DNA of 64,000 nt from Armigeres subalbatus (GCF_024139115.2 NW_026942808.1:248001-312000), one strand, 5' to 3'. Numbered from the stretch's first letter, positions 49,050 through 61,683 are shown. Translations and numbers: made by a program. The notes: a model not told the origin generated them from the sequence alone.

Positions 49050-49324
49050 AGAAGGTAACTGATGGAATTTCTAATTGGATGTAGGAAACGAGCTCTATAG
49101 TTCATTTCCAATTCTAGCAGATTACTGTTAGAATACTCAAATTGAAGGTATAGGAATAGTAATGGAAACGGTATGGAAGTCCATTTCCAGTTCTAGCGAT
49201 TGCTAGAACATGAGAAATAAAGAGAAAGATACAAAGTAGGAGAATGGAACGGACCTGGGATTGAATTCACGACCTCCTGCGTATGAGGCAGAAGCAGTAG
49301 CCATATGACTACCAAGCCCGCCTC
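49050..49324 (-). mobile_element. tRNA-derived SINE, copy B (uninterrupted)
   Basis: 275 bp, the same element and orientation as copy A, with A and B boxes at about 49316-49255 and no MITE. Its CTAGCAGATTACTG region is the empty site for the 47908-48305 insertion. Confidence 0.8.
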
Positions 49325-49618
49325 GAAACATGAGAGATCACACACTGAACTAATTATTTTTATTACCGGCCGCGCAATGCAGAACACAATAATTCGGCCG
49401 ACCGCGCGATCGTTCTGCTGTCCGAAACAAGAGAGATCATGCACTGAACTGATTATTTTTATTACCGGCCGCGCAATGCAGAACACAATAATTCGGCCGA
49501 CCGCGCGATCGTTCTGCTGTCCGAAACATGAGATATCACGCACTGAACTGATTAATTTTATTACCGGCCGCGCAATGCAGAACACAATAATTCGGCCGAC
49601 CGCGCGATCGTTCTGCCA
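49324..49618. repeat. 99-bp tandem repeat, three units
   Basis: Three near-identical units (starting about 49325, 49424 and 49523) each with GGCCGCGCAATGCAGAACAC and GGCCGACCGCGCGATCG. Since 99 is divisible by 3, repetitive frames stay open on both strands (49193-49658); these are not supported as genes. A decayed unit lies at 61684-61735. Confidence 0.85.
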
Positions 49619-49624
49619 TAGATA

Positions 49625-52600
49625 TAATAATCAAGATGTTGGGGTCAGAGCAAATTAGTACTCAATTTATGGTTCCAGTGTACTAAGTTCTCGGTACCCA
49701 AGCGGTACCCAGTAAATCCAAGCAATCTTTAATGTAAATTTGAATTTGTTCTAAATGTTCCACGTCGCCATGGTTATCATCGTACCTGGTTGTTTATTGT
49801 TTTTTCATGATTGTCTGTGAATTCGCGTGTTTTAAGTGATCAGTTTTTTGGTTCTCTTTCTGAACATCTTATTAAATATGTACTTATTTGTTCTAGGTTG
49901 AATTTAAGCATGGCGTTTCACAAAAGTAATATGCACAAGCTCTCGTGGCTTGACTCGCCTCAAAACTAAAACAGGGTCGGTGACAAGGGAGGTTACGAAC
50001 GCTTCAGGAACTATCACGAGAATCAAGATGCTTCGGATACAATTGCCAGTTCATAGACGTAAAACTATATTACATTAACAGGCCATTTTCCTTAGAAGAA
50101 CTAGCGGCCCCAGAAAACCGATACCGAGTCCTATTAAGTGTCCAACTTAAGTGACAATTGTGAATTGCCTTCTAATGGTCTATGGTCATTTCCAGCAATG
50201 ACATTCTTGTCGCTTCTCCCGTTACATGCGGTCACATGAGCATTTGCTTGCTACCTTTGGAAAGCCACTACCATTTTGACAAACGACTAATTTTGCATGT
50301 CCCGATCCACCATCCACCGATATATCCTCTTAGGTATTACATCCGAAACTTTTCTCACACCTGTATCAATTTTCCTTATTTCATTTCTCCCTTTAAATTC
50401 AAATTTCCTCTACAAGATTCATTTTGTGGGCGTTCCCGAACACATTATAATAGATTCAAAATAATAGAAAGGGGACCGAAAAACTTCACATTGTGAATAG
50501 TCCTAATAATGGGTTGGAAGTGATAAACAACGTTGCCTTGATGTGTTGCCAGATATTTCCGTTTAATGGCCACTGGTTCCTCTGCCACGTCTAATTGGTT
50601 CGAGGATCTACTACTGAGGTTTCTTTTGGAAATGTCGGTGCTATTTCGGAACAACTATCGGGAGACCCAATTCCTGTTGATTACGACCAGTTAAGGCAAC
50701 TGTTTTATACGTCTGCTGGCGACGCATGTTGGTTCCACATCGGTCGACAGGGTTATATAAATGGATTTCTACGAGTAGTACGATAGTTTTCCGGAGAACT
50801 TCCGAAAGGAATGAAAATTGAGAAAGTATTTGATTGGGACTCCGGTTAGATATGATGTTTTATTGATGTTGGCTGCAACAGAGTGTGGTGGACGACTGGT
50901 GTTGTTACAGATATGTGTGTGAGATTCTTGTATCGGAGGCAGAAGCGGCTATTGATCACTAACCTTTTCTTTCTAATAGAGATCAATTTCCTTCTAAGCT
51001 CAAGCTCGCGACTGCTTATCGGCTGGTCACTGCATATTAGAATCGGAATCCACTAGCAATGATCATGTCTGCTGTAGGTGGACCTGAAACCACCATATGG
51101 TGCGTCGTCGGAGAAAATTGTGTCATAGTGTTGATGTAATAATGATTATGATAATGCAATGCAGTCGACGGTGATGGGATCCTAAGATTCGGTGGTTTAT
51201 TCAGAGCTTACAGGTTGATTTTAGATAATTGGTGTTGAGAAATTCTTCAATAGTCATAGAAAACCTAGCTGATTTATCGGAGAAAAGATATGTGCTCCAG
51301 CTTTCCCCGGGAAAGTCTCATTCTGAGCCGAAATCGTCAAAAAACATCCGAGGGTAGAGATATGAGTGAAATTCGAATCTTTCAAACTCCGTGACCATTT
51401 GTTATAGGGTAACCGGCGGTAATGTTGGCCCTGGATGCAACATTGGCTCATCACGCAAATAAATCAATATTTCAGCGATAATACGTCGATTTGTAGGGAG
51501 ATATTAACCACTGCTTCTTTAGAAAAGTGTATCAAACATATAGCTGCTTCATAACTCTAGATTTATACACTTCTTAAACTATTAAAAACAATTATCTGGC
51601 GTGAAAAATCACTTTGACTCGGTTTTTTAGCAGCCATGTTTCGTTGACTTATGCAGACTGGCTGTGCTAGAGTTTTTAATTTGCCAAATAAAAGAGTTTT
51701 CTGAATGAACATACCTGCTTTCGCACATCAGATAAATGGATAACAACCACACTAATTAATTAAAACTTTTTTGGACAATACTGGGGGCACCCGTAGCCAA
51801 ATGGTGGCATGCGCTTTCGATTTGTAGCACTACGCTAGTATAGGTGAAACCAGAGACGTTGTTTATAGATAGAGACCCGCAAACAGTGAAGTCGAAAGTA
51901 CCAAACGAACCGTCAAACGCGGTACCAAACGAGCAAAGTAAACAAACATTACCAATCGGTACTAAATGCAAGATAGGTATTGTAATCAACATTATAGAAA
52001 TTATGAAAAAGTTTGAAAAGTTCAGTAAATGAAGATGTTTTCAGAGTTCTCATAGCAATTTCATATGTGGTATTTAATCATATTTATTGTTGAATATAAG
52101 AAAATGGTGCTAAAGAACACAAAATATGTAGTTGGAGCAAACGAAATAACTGCTCACACTGAGAGTCACTTGAAGTTCTCACAAATTTTTATGTTGCCGA
52201 TCGCCCAGAATTTTTTTGTCTGCTGGCCGTGAAGCCAGAATTGCTTATATTCGCTCCGCGTGTCTCTATATAATACCATCGTCTCTGGGTGAAACACTAA
52301 AATCAAAACTTTCTCACCAATAACCCGTACTGGAGAAAATAACCGAAAGCTGCAGATAGAATATCCAATGCTTGCGATTAGGTTGCTGAGAATTTTTGTA
52401 AAAACAGGTTAATCCACTCAACCGTTAAGTTTCTTTCGCAAATTACATAACGCTAAACTATTGTCAACCCACACCCAGCCCCTAGTAACGCTTTATATAT
52501 GGTAGAGTTCTAAAATTTATAAAGTCCTTAACGCTCAGACAAGTACCCTCCCACAACCTAAAACGTCATGAAGCTTGTGAATGGGCTATCATGATGCTTT

Positions 52601-53731
52601 TCTCGAATCACGATATAATCGCTTTCATTCGCAGAACATACCAAAAATAATTGCCTACCTTACGGCTTCCAAACACGATTCAAGCAAAAGCGATTCAAGC
52701 ATCAACCTTTCGAGGTTCGATACACCATTTTCTTCATAATTTTGCAAATAAATTATTCAATTAGTGTATGAATATTTAGTTTTATCATCTTTCGCACGAA
52801 TCCTACAAACATTATCTCACTTAATAATGGAAAGATAAAATGGATCGTATGTTTCATTAGATAAACTTTCAACGTCATTTCATGTGAATAATTTCAAGTC
52901 AAATTACTTGACAAATACCTTCATCATAATTTAGATCTATTATTGCTTGCAAAAAGCGTTTTGATCTGTAAAATGATACCGAAAAAGTATTCTTTCAACT
53001 CGGGAAGTTAAAACACGTGAGAGTTTTGAGAGGATTCAAAACAGCTGATCGATATAGAGAGGAGTGGAATCAAACGCACGTACCAATCATGAAACTTCAA
53101 TGCAGGCAGAGTTAAAAACAAGCATCCAATAATTGTATTTATGAATAATTGTGTAATAATATCAGGTAGTTGGCACAGTTATAACTGTTTATGCACAGTA
53201 CAAAGCAAGGAATTGCCTAGAATAAGTTTTACAATTGGCTTTCTTCAGTTGTGCGTTATGCATCATCCCCACCTAAAGCATTGTTTACGTTTTGGAAAAA
53301 AGTTTCTTTGAGAGTATCGCGAGAGCGAGAGCAACACAAGTGCCATGGTTTCAACTAGCAGTAAATCTCAAAATTATGCGGCACCCAATAATTAACGTAT
53401 GTAATTTGTTTGAAGGCACAACATGAGGGCTAGAACATGTAGCCTTTTTGCAATTGCAGGTTTTAATACAGTTTTCATTTTTCCAAACTTCTTCACTTTC
53501 AAATATGGTAAATATTTGGGAAATAAATGATACATATAATAGTATTTTCGTTAGCATGTCCTTGGTAATCGTGCTATTGGGGGAATCTAAAACGCACTCT
53601 CACAATCAGTGTGGTAGTATTTTACATGCAACCAATTAGAATTCACGCTCAATAAGATGATTTGATTTTCTCTTTTTGTTTGCATGCTGCCTTTATTCAA
53701 CGCAAGCAAAATGACTGGTACTATAAACAGC
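49625..53731. other. 4.1 kb without recognised genes or elements
   Basis: AT-rich. Contains MITE-like scraps (TAGGGTAACCGGCGGTAATG at 51407), GTACCAAACGA repeats at 51897-51930 and several short frames (for example 50595-50786, 50182-50496) with no recognisable domain. It may be intergenic or intronic to a gene lying to the right. Confidence 0.4.
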
Positions 53732-53969
53732 AACCCATCTAGAGATGTCCGATTATCGATCGATTAATCGATTAATCGATTAGTTGCTCAAAAAATCGAG
53801 CGATTTTGAATCGATTAAACGGTGTTTAATAATCTACATAATCGATTATTTGCCCTCGATTATTGAAACCCAATCGCTGGGATTTCAGAAAGAAGATGGG
53901 AAAGTAAACAAATTGGGTAACGACACGGGATGAGTGCACCGTCAACGTACCAATATATGAGAGCATTGC

Positions 53970-54197
53970 AAGACAAAATTTTCAAAACGACTTATCTGCT
54001 TTTTGTAAACAAAGATTCAAACGACGATTTGACGAATCGATAGCTCTCCACGCAAACCAACACCACCAATAGGTAGGTGAAGGTTTCCGCTACCTGTTGA
54101 TGGTGTTGGTTTGCGTGGGAGAGCTATCAGATTCGTCAAATCGTCGTTTGAATCTTTGTTTACAAAAGCAGATAAGTCGTTTTGAAAATTTTGTCTT
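53970..54197. repeat. Inverted repeat hairpin within the hAT element
   Basis: Arms of about 95-100 bp, from AAGACAAAATTTTCAAAACG to its complement ending TTTTGTCTT, nearly identical, around a loop near 54065-54095. A MITE or foldback by structure. Confidence 0.8.
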
Positions 54198-54389
54198 GAT
54201 TGTTTACTTTTTTTACCCGCGTTCAGTTACGGCTTGACTTCTCATGAGGGTCAATTCAGTTTCAGTTCAGTGCAGAGTGCATGAGCAGTCACTTTCTGTA
54301 ATTTTAGTTTGCAGATCTAGTGTTTCCGTTGGTCGTTGTTTCTATTTGGATCTGCATACTGCATGCACTGCTGCTACTGCAGAACACGG

Positions 54390-54590
54390 AGAAATGGGAA
54401 GACCCAGAAATGGGTGTTTTGTCACCCATCTTGGAGATAACTGGACTAACCCATAAGGTGAGTAAAGAGCCCTTACCCATAAGTGGGTAGGAGGTTTGTA
54501 CGTCAAAAGTGATGTTTACTTTTTACCCACCTTCTCAAAAGCAAAATCGATCCAGATGGGTGAAAAATACCCATTTGGCCAAATGATTTA
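54390..54590. mobile_element. MITE-like inverted repeat with AAATGGGT termini
   Basis: AGAAATGGGTGTTTTGTCAC at left pairs with GTGAAAAATACCCATTT at right, with further CACCCATCT/AGATGGGTG pairing. ACCCAT motifs also recur in the centre. Confidence 0.5.
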
Positions 54591-54649
54591 GCGGTTCTGA
54601 GGTTCTGAGGTGTACCAAATATTGAATCGATATATTTAAATCGATATAT

Positions 54650-56830
54650 TAAAAGAAACTGCTCCGGGCATTCCTCCAGGAACTCTTCCTTAAATTCCTC
54701 CGGGATAACTTCCAGGACTTTTTCCGGGAATACCTCTATAAATTCAATAGCGAAATCCTCTAGAATTACATTTTGGAATTCTTTCCGCAATTATTTCAGA
54801 ACATCCTTCAAGAATTCCTCTAGAAATTTCTTTAGGAATTTCTCCAAGAATTCGTCCAAGTATTTCCCCGGAAATTCGTCTCTTCCTTCAAGAATTTCTC
54901 CGGGATTTTTTCCGCGAAATTGTCCTAGAATTCTTTCCGGACTTCACTCGGAATTTACTCCAGAATTTCATTCGGAAATTAATGTTAGAGTTCCTCCTGG
55001 ATATCTTCCAAGAGTTCCTCCAAGAACTTCTTCAAAACAAACAAAGGACAGCAATTCATCTGGGGATACTTTCTAGATTTCATCTGGTAATTTCTGCATT
55101 AAGGTATTTTTTCGGGAATTCCTTCTGATATTTCTCCAGAAATTCCTTCTCCAATAATTATTTCAGTACTACATTGTGAGAATTCCTTTGGAAGTGCTTG
55201 TGGGAGTTCCTCCGGGAGCTCCCCCAGGAGTTTTTCCAAAAGTTCCTCTAGTAATCTCTCCAGGAACTTCACAGGGGATTCTTTGAGGATATTTGGCAGG
55301 AATTTCAAGGGAAATGGGATTTCGGAAGTTCTTCTAGAAATTCAACTCCGGGTATTCCATCGGCTGTTCCTCTGAAAATTTCTCCGGGAGTTCCACTAGT
55401 AGTTCCTCCGGAAATTCATTCAGACTTTCTTTCAGGTATTAAGGCTTTTTTTGGGAATTTATCTACAAATTCATTCAGAAGTTCCTCGGAAAATTTCTGT
55501 GGGAGCTTCTCCGGGAGGTCCTTTAAGAATTCTTCCAGGAGTTTGTCCTGGAATCCAGAAGTTCTTACGAGAGTTCCTCCAGGATTTCCTCCGGAAATTC
55601 TTCCTGTAGTTCTTCAATAAGTTCATCTAGAAGTTCCTCTGGCAGTTCTTCCGAAAATTCCTCTGATACTTTCTCCGGGAATTCCTACAGAAATTCCTCT
55701 GGGAGTTCCTCCGGAAATTACTAATAACTACTTCATAAAAACTGCTGGTGGATCTCCCGGAAGACGTACTAAGTAAGAACTCCCGGAGGAATTTCAGGAG
55801 AAACTCCTAAAAGAATTCCTAGAGGACCTCCCGGAGGAACTCCCAGAAAAACTATCGGAAAAAACTTCGGGAGGAATTTTCAGCTAATTTTCTGAAGAAA
55901 GCCTAAATGATTTCTCGAAAAAAGCCTGAATGATCTCCTGGAAGAGCTACTGGTGGAACACCCGGAGGAATTTCTAAAGAAACTCCAGGAGAATTTTTAA
56001 ATGACCCTTCGGAGGAGCTGCCAGTGAATCTACCAGAAGACTTCTCCAGGAAAATCGTGGAGAATTCATCTTATAGACAAATCTCATCTAGCAGAAACCT
56101 TTGTAGGGGTATGTAGCAGGACCATCATCATCATCAGAGGACCTCCCGGAGAATTCCTTGAAGAGCTCCCAGAGAAATTCTCGGAGGAGCTTCTGGGGAA
56201 ATTCTGGAGAAATACCCGGAAGAATTTTCAGAGAGCCCCCGTAGGAACTGCCGATAGAACTACCGGAATAATTCTCGGAGGAAATCCTGGAGGATTTCTT
56301 GGAGGATCTGCCGGTTGAACTCCTGGAAGAATTCCCGGAGGAATTTTCGAAGAAACTCCTGCAGGATGTCCAGTGGAAATCTTAAAGTTTCCACCGGAAT
56401 TCTTTGGAGGAACTGCTCCAAAAATTCCATTGTTGATTTTATTTTCGGTGTAATTTTTGTTTAAATTTTCGGTGGAATTCCTAGAGAAATTCTTTGAAAT
56501 TTTCACAAGAAATTATTCGAAACTTTCACGGAAAAAATATGGAATTTACACAGGAAGTTCGAAGATTTTTCGCGAAATTCTCAGGAATGTTTAATGGCAA
56601 TTCTGCGGAATTTCCACGGAATATTCTTAGGAATTCCACGGTGCAATTTTTCAGATTTTTTTATGAGAAACAGCACGAAAGAATTATCTGAAGAATTCCC
56701 TGCAGAACTTATAAAAGAATTCGTGGAGGATTTCTTGGAGTAAATAATGGTGGAATTTTCGGTCATTTCCCGGCGAAATTTATGGTGGAATTCCTGAAGA
56801 CATTGCCGAAGAAATTGCTGGAGGCATTCC
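54650..56830. repeat. GAATTCC array with central polarity switch
   Basis: About 54660-55735 reads TTCCTCCGGGAATTCCTC; from about 55740 to 56830 it reads GAGGAATTCCCGGAGGAA. This copy is richer in G/C (CTCCGGGAG) than those in the Acsl introns, suggesting less decay. Confidence 0.85.
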
Positions 56831-57212
56831 TGAAGAATCCGGGCGTGAATGCGTCACGTTTATTGGCATTTCGTTTTAGTACAAAACGCTGCCGCGCAAC
56901 GCGCTGTTGAGATTCAGCCTTTACTGTTGGTTGTGGATTTGGTTTCAAAGTGTTTGGAGCTTGGAAGGAAAAAGTAACAAGCACTAATATTCATGTGTTT
57001 TTTTTATAAAACTACTATAAAACTACGATTCAGAAGACCTAAAAAATTTGCCCCCCCCCCTAATCGAAATCCTATAGTATTTTGAAGATTTTCTCTCCTG
57101 TTTTTCATAATAAGCAATACAAATTGTTTATCGAGGATTTAAACAAAGATAACGTCTGTTCCCTGTTATTGTGTGTCTTTTTTCTCCGATTGCCTGTAAT
57201 TAAATTGAAATA

Positions 57213-57333
57213 GGGTAATTCGCCAAATGGTGAACGGTTAATTTTTTCGCCTATTGTTGAACGCACGTGCATTTCTTCTGGGAGTTCAACAATAGGCGAC
57301 ATAATTAGCCGTTCAACATTTGACGGTTTCCCC
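57213..57333. mobile_element. 121-bp TA-target MITE
   Basis: TA|GGGTAATTCGCCAAATGG at left; the right end CGGTTTCCCC|TA reads GGGGAAACCGTCAAATG in reverse. The arms pair over about 50 bp around GTGCATTTCTTC. Lies just upstream of the transposase remnant. Confidence 0.75.
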
Positions 57334-57368
57334 TATTCGTTTTTTGTTGAATACTTGAAGGTGAACAA

Positions 57369-57785
57369 GTGAAAAAACTACAGGAGGTGAATGCAGAGAC
57401 CAGCATTCGGAACGTAGAGGAGCATGGAGAGCAGGACAGGTCGGACGATGTATGGGCCATTCACGACACAATGGTAACCGAAGTAAGCCGAGTACATGTG
57501 CCCGACAGTGCTGGAGGAATACCAGTTGAATTAGGGCAATATTTAAGCACAGCATTGGAACCTAGAACCTGCGATCCTTTAATCGTTTGGAAGACCATGG
57601 AGCACCAATACCCAAACTTATACAAAGTAGCAATGAAATATTTGGTTATTTCGGCTACCTCGGTTCCGTCCGAACGATTATTCTCGCGTGCTGGTCAAAT
57701 TATTACAAAGACTCGTAATAGTTTGTCGGGTCCGAATTTAGATAAAGTTCTGTTTCTCGATTCAGTTGATGAGAGTTTGTGGTAA
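57369..57785 (+). pseudogene. hAT transposase C-terminal (dimerisation) fragment
   Basis: Open frame of 138 residues with the hAT C-terminal signature: DPLIVWKTMEHQYPNLYKVA, then MKYLVISATSVPSERLFSRA, then GQIITKTRNSL and NLDKVLFLDS, ending at TAA 57783-57785. In intact elements this domain follows the DDE core and mediates dimer formation; the core is missing here. It resembles ZBED/Hermes-like proteins. It lies in the correct place near the right end of the hAT element, so it is its relic rather than a host gene. Confidence 0.85.
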
Positions 57786-58286
57786 ATCCATTCATACGTC
57801 ACTTTGATTCAAACCCTTTTTTTATACAATCAGTTCAATTGTATTGTCAATTAATGAATTTCGATTAAATATGAATTTCTAAAGGCCTTATCTAAATATT
57901 TTATTTTATATGACACAAGAAACCATAAATTCATGTTTTTGAAACTGTTTTAGCTTATTTTAAAGAAAATACATTAATCGATTAGATCGATTAATCGATT
58001 AATCGTGGTAGATTAATCGAACCAATCGATTTACCTTAAAAAAATGATCGATTACTGAGTAATCGATTAATTGAAAAAATCAGACATCCCTAAACCCATC
58101 TTTATCTTTCGTATGTTCAAAATCAACAATCCCTCGTCCCAAGTGGGCTGAAAAATTATCCACACACACTTAAGGTGAAGGTGGGTTGAGTACCAAAACA
58201 AAGCTTTGAAAGTATTGGTACAATAAAAACTGTCATATACTGTAGTAGTATTGGTGTCGTATTTATAAAAACAAAGAATATTAGTA

Positions 58287-59056
58287 GGGTGGTTCAAAAA
58301 ACGACCCAGCACCACCACGCTCACTCGATTCCGTCCCATGCTCCGAGTGTCCTCCAAAAACCGATTTGAACAAAAACTGGTTGAGCGCAAGCCGGTTCAA
58401 GTTTGTATGAAAACTAGTATGGGAAACTAAACCTTTTATTACACTGGCTACAGTGCCTCCCCTCCAAACGTTGGCGAAAAGAGAACCCACATAGCTGAAA
58501 GCAACATTCCTGAGACTTCACTGAACGAAAACCGCACCGCAGGAAAAATCCATCGATTACGTAACGCAAAAATAGCATTTTATACCCCACTCACCCCCAC
58601 GTCACACTTTTTGTATGAAGCATTTGCCCTTTGCGCGATTGTGTAGACTAGACTAGACCAGAAGTATCTGCCCCTGGTGCGATAGATATCACAGACAGAT
58701 TCTGGTTATTTTGTTGAATTGCCCGTTTCACTGATGCCTTCTGAGAAGCTTAATGATCATGCTAAAGATTTGCAACTTCTCTTAAAATCGACTCCCAACT
58801 ATTGGAACGACCATTCTATATGGATTGTCTATGGAGTTGAAGCTCTTGAATATTTCATCCAGTCATATGGTTCCCCCCTCATTATCGCCCAATGACGGAG
58901 TGCCAGAATCAGAATAATGTTAAATTCAACCTCGCCATATCAACTGTCATACAAACCTGAAACGACCTGTGCACGGTAAGCCTCTAATCATAACACCCAA
59001 ATTATAAATCATAATCGACTGAGCGTGGCGGAGCAACATTATTTTTTGAACCACCC
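58287..59056. mobile_element. GGGTGGTTCAAAAAA MITE, copy 1
   Basis: TA|GGGTGGTTCAAAAAACGA at left; TTTTTTGAACCACCC|TG at right (target TA probably mutated). 770 bp, related in both arms to the element at 61803-62927. Confidence 0.75.
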
Positions 59057-59059
59057 TGT

Positions 59060-59432
59060 TTATTAGTCTGCTGCTGCCGGTGCCGTTGTTTACATTCGCT
59101 CCGCGATCAGTTTTTAATCGTTTTTTCGGGCAAAAATAGCAGTTTATATTAAATTTTCGGTTTAAACAAGTGATTGATTTTGAAAATTGATGTTTAATCT
59201 GCATTCCATCAACATTTCGGGGTGTTCATGTGCGGAGAAGTGAGTAAAAACTTGATATTTTCAGTGCCCTTTGAGAAGAAGTGAAGTGCAGTGATAAACC
59301 CATCAAATCGCGAACGGCTAATAAATTGGCACGAAACTGCTGATTTATGATACTATTCGAGCCGAAATACATATGACTCTTTGGATAAACATGTTCATTA
59401 TCACGGGAAGTGAATAAATATGCTGTGAACAG
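59060..59432 (+). other. Possible 5' non-coding exon of an unseen gene
   Basis: Moderately GC-balanced sequence with GTGAAGTGCAGTGATAAA and a donor-like AACAG|GTTAGT at 59432. It has several early stops and no long frame, which is how many mosquito 5' UTR exons look. There is no supporting TATA box or coding exon in the window, so this is tentative. Confidence 0.2.
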
Positions 59433-59589
59433 GTTAGTAATTTGAATATTAAACTTTTGTTCGATGCTGTTCGAAGCATTCGAATGCTAGTGGGATAGGG
59501 GTGCGGGAGGTGTGGGGTTGACCCGTGGAAGGTCCGGTGCCATCTTGACTGCCATCGTGGTACTCGTCCAACTATGTCCTTAAAATAAA

Positions 59590-59780
59590 TCGCAGATTTC
59601 TGTGAAATTTCACCGAAACCTTAACAGCAGAACTGTTCGGTGAATAATTTGACGGATTTTCGGTGGTTTTGACAGTTGAACAAAGGAAAAATCGCCGAAA
59701 ATTTTGTGAAATAATTACCGAACAGTTCTGCTGTTGAGATTTCGGTGAATTGAAGCAAAATTCACCGAAATCTGTGGAAT
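59590..59780. mobile_element. Palindromic MITE with CAGATTTC termini
   Basis: CAGATTTCTGTGAAATTTCA at left and GAATTCACCGAAATCTG-like at right. The arms include AACAGCAGAACTGTTCGG in both and pair over most of the 190 bp. Confidence 0.7.
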
Positions 59781-61683
59781 GATTTAAGTGTGCATGTTAG
59801 GGACACGGATGTCGATATTTTGGCCATTTCTCTCGAGACTTTCGCTGGTTTAAATGAGATATTGCGGACATTCATCGTCGTTTTTTGCTATTTGGCATCA
59901 AAACCATATGTAAGCAAGTCGGCTGGTGGAATAATTCTGGTTGGAAATGCAATATATGAAGATTTATAGCGATAAATGTGCTCAGCCGTAGCATAATGGG
60001 CCAAGGTTTGAGCCGTTACCCCTATATATGTTATTCCGAGATTCACATTTCTCGACTCGCCGGTGTTTTCGACATTTTCTTGCGGCTAGATTCAAAAATA
60101 AATGCAAACATTTAAAAATATAGAATAAATCAATTATATTACTTGCCAAGAATATAGTAGAACTCGTTCTATTCAAATGACAGAATCAATTTGCCCGAAA
60201 TAGTTTTTAATAGATATCAACCATCACATCGCACCAAACCAATGGACGCTATGCCACGCGCGCCAGCCTGAGTTCAGACTATTACTTAGCATATCCACTG
60301 ATATTGTACCTAAGACTGTAATATCTATTATTTAGTTTCGTTTTTAGTTTTCACGCCTGGCGATTTTTTTGTTCTGTTTTGTTGGTCGAAGAAAGCAAAC
60401 TGCGGTATGTAACCATAGATAAAATTACTGGCAGTATAGCATTAGCATTGTTATGGTGTAATTCGTAGATTGGACACTAGTGATACTCATCTTTTACTTT
60501 TGAGATACTTATCTAGAATGCTATATAATAATAATAATAGAATGCTATCAGAAATCAAGAAGGGGAGTGGTCCTTGATTCCAGTCTCAAACAAAAATAAT
60601 AAAAGCATGAAGATTACTACTCCTGGCCACGCCCATCTTCACCGTAACTAGATAGAGGAAGGAAGTGTTGATGTAGTACTTACTTAACGAGAGGCCACCG
60701 ACTTAGCGACACCCTCATAAGTACCACGGAGTTGGATAATGAGGAAGGTAATCGTTGGGTCAGGGTTTGCCTGTAGCTGGCAATGTAACCGTGGTAGATC
60801 TTACCCCGTAACACACCACGTAAAGGTGTCTACCCAGCATTACGGGTCCAGTATAATATATTAAAATGGTTGTGTGTATTTTGCAATTCGGAACATTCCT
60901 AATTAGAGAGGGGCCAGACTAATGAGTTATCGGGTCAACGAGAGCTGGAAAAGCGCGGGGTATACTACATTATTATAATCCTTTCCTTACCGGTTATATT
61001 GGTTATAAATAGGTGTTACGGATCGTCTTAAAATCGAGCGTCCTGTCATGGAAAATCGTATTTCGTGTTACAAAACAACGCAACGTAGGAAAGACCTTGA
61101 GCCGGATGGTAGTCATAGGTGTATCGTGAAGGAATATGTATTTAAAGCTTTGAAAAATCCTATTCTCAGCCAGGATCGTCAAGTTCAGAGTGTGCAAGGC
61201 TGGTCAACAGTTTCCTAGTCGAAATGGGCCAATGTTCCGAAAATCTTTCATTACTCGAATCCATATGGCCAATCTGCTCTCTGTAGTTTCCAGCGAGGAA
61301 AGGTATTATTCAAATGGCAGAAGTAATTTCTCAGAGATTGCTCCATAAGCTCGAGCCGCACCAAATTTCGTTTGCTGCGCAGTGATATATAGTTTATATC
61401 ACCACACCATTATATCCACTAAGCTTGTGCCTAAAATTGAAATGAAATTGATTATTTCAGCCTGAACGATTCTTACGTATTTCCATTTTTTCGCTGTTTG
61501 TTTTTGTTGATTTAGAGAACAAACTTCGAAAACGTTTCATGGCTGCAGTACTAAGCCTTGTTCTAAAGTTCGTTTATAAAGTACGTAATGGTTACCAAGA
61601 TGACATTTCTGGGTACCGAGGATTGTTCATAGTCTGCGCAACTGGAACCACACAAAAATCGCCAGTTTCACATTGATTGTTGG
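59781..61683. other. No recognised gene; possible repeat at 60620-60850
   Basis: AT-rich. A more GC-rich stretch at about 60620-60850 (AACGAGAGGCCACCGACTTA, GGGTCAGGGTTTGCCTGTAG) looks like the untranslated part of a mobile element, but I cannot assign it. Short frames show no domain. Confidence 0.35.

Larger units (their letters stand above)
53740..58092 (+). mobile_element. hAT DNA transposon, 4.35 kb, decayed
   Basis: Ends TAGAGATGTCCGATTATC and (reverse complement of the right end) TAGGGATGTCTGATTTTT are imperfect inverted repeats, each followed by stacks of ATCGATTA. AACCCATC is duplicated at 53732-53739 and 58093-58100. The C-terminal dimerisation domain of an hAT transposase survives near the right end. 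Most of the interior is replaced by a hairpin, a GAATTCC array and MITEs. Confidence 0.9.

Noticed and set aside
49193..49658. 130- and 117-residue repetitive frames on both strands
   Set aside because: The 99-bp unit is divisible by three and free of stops, so open frames arise on both strands without coding constraint.
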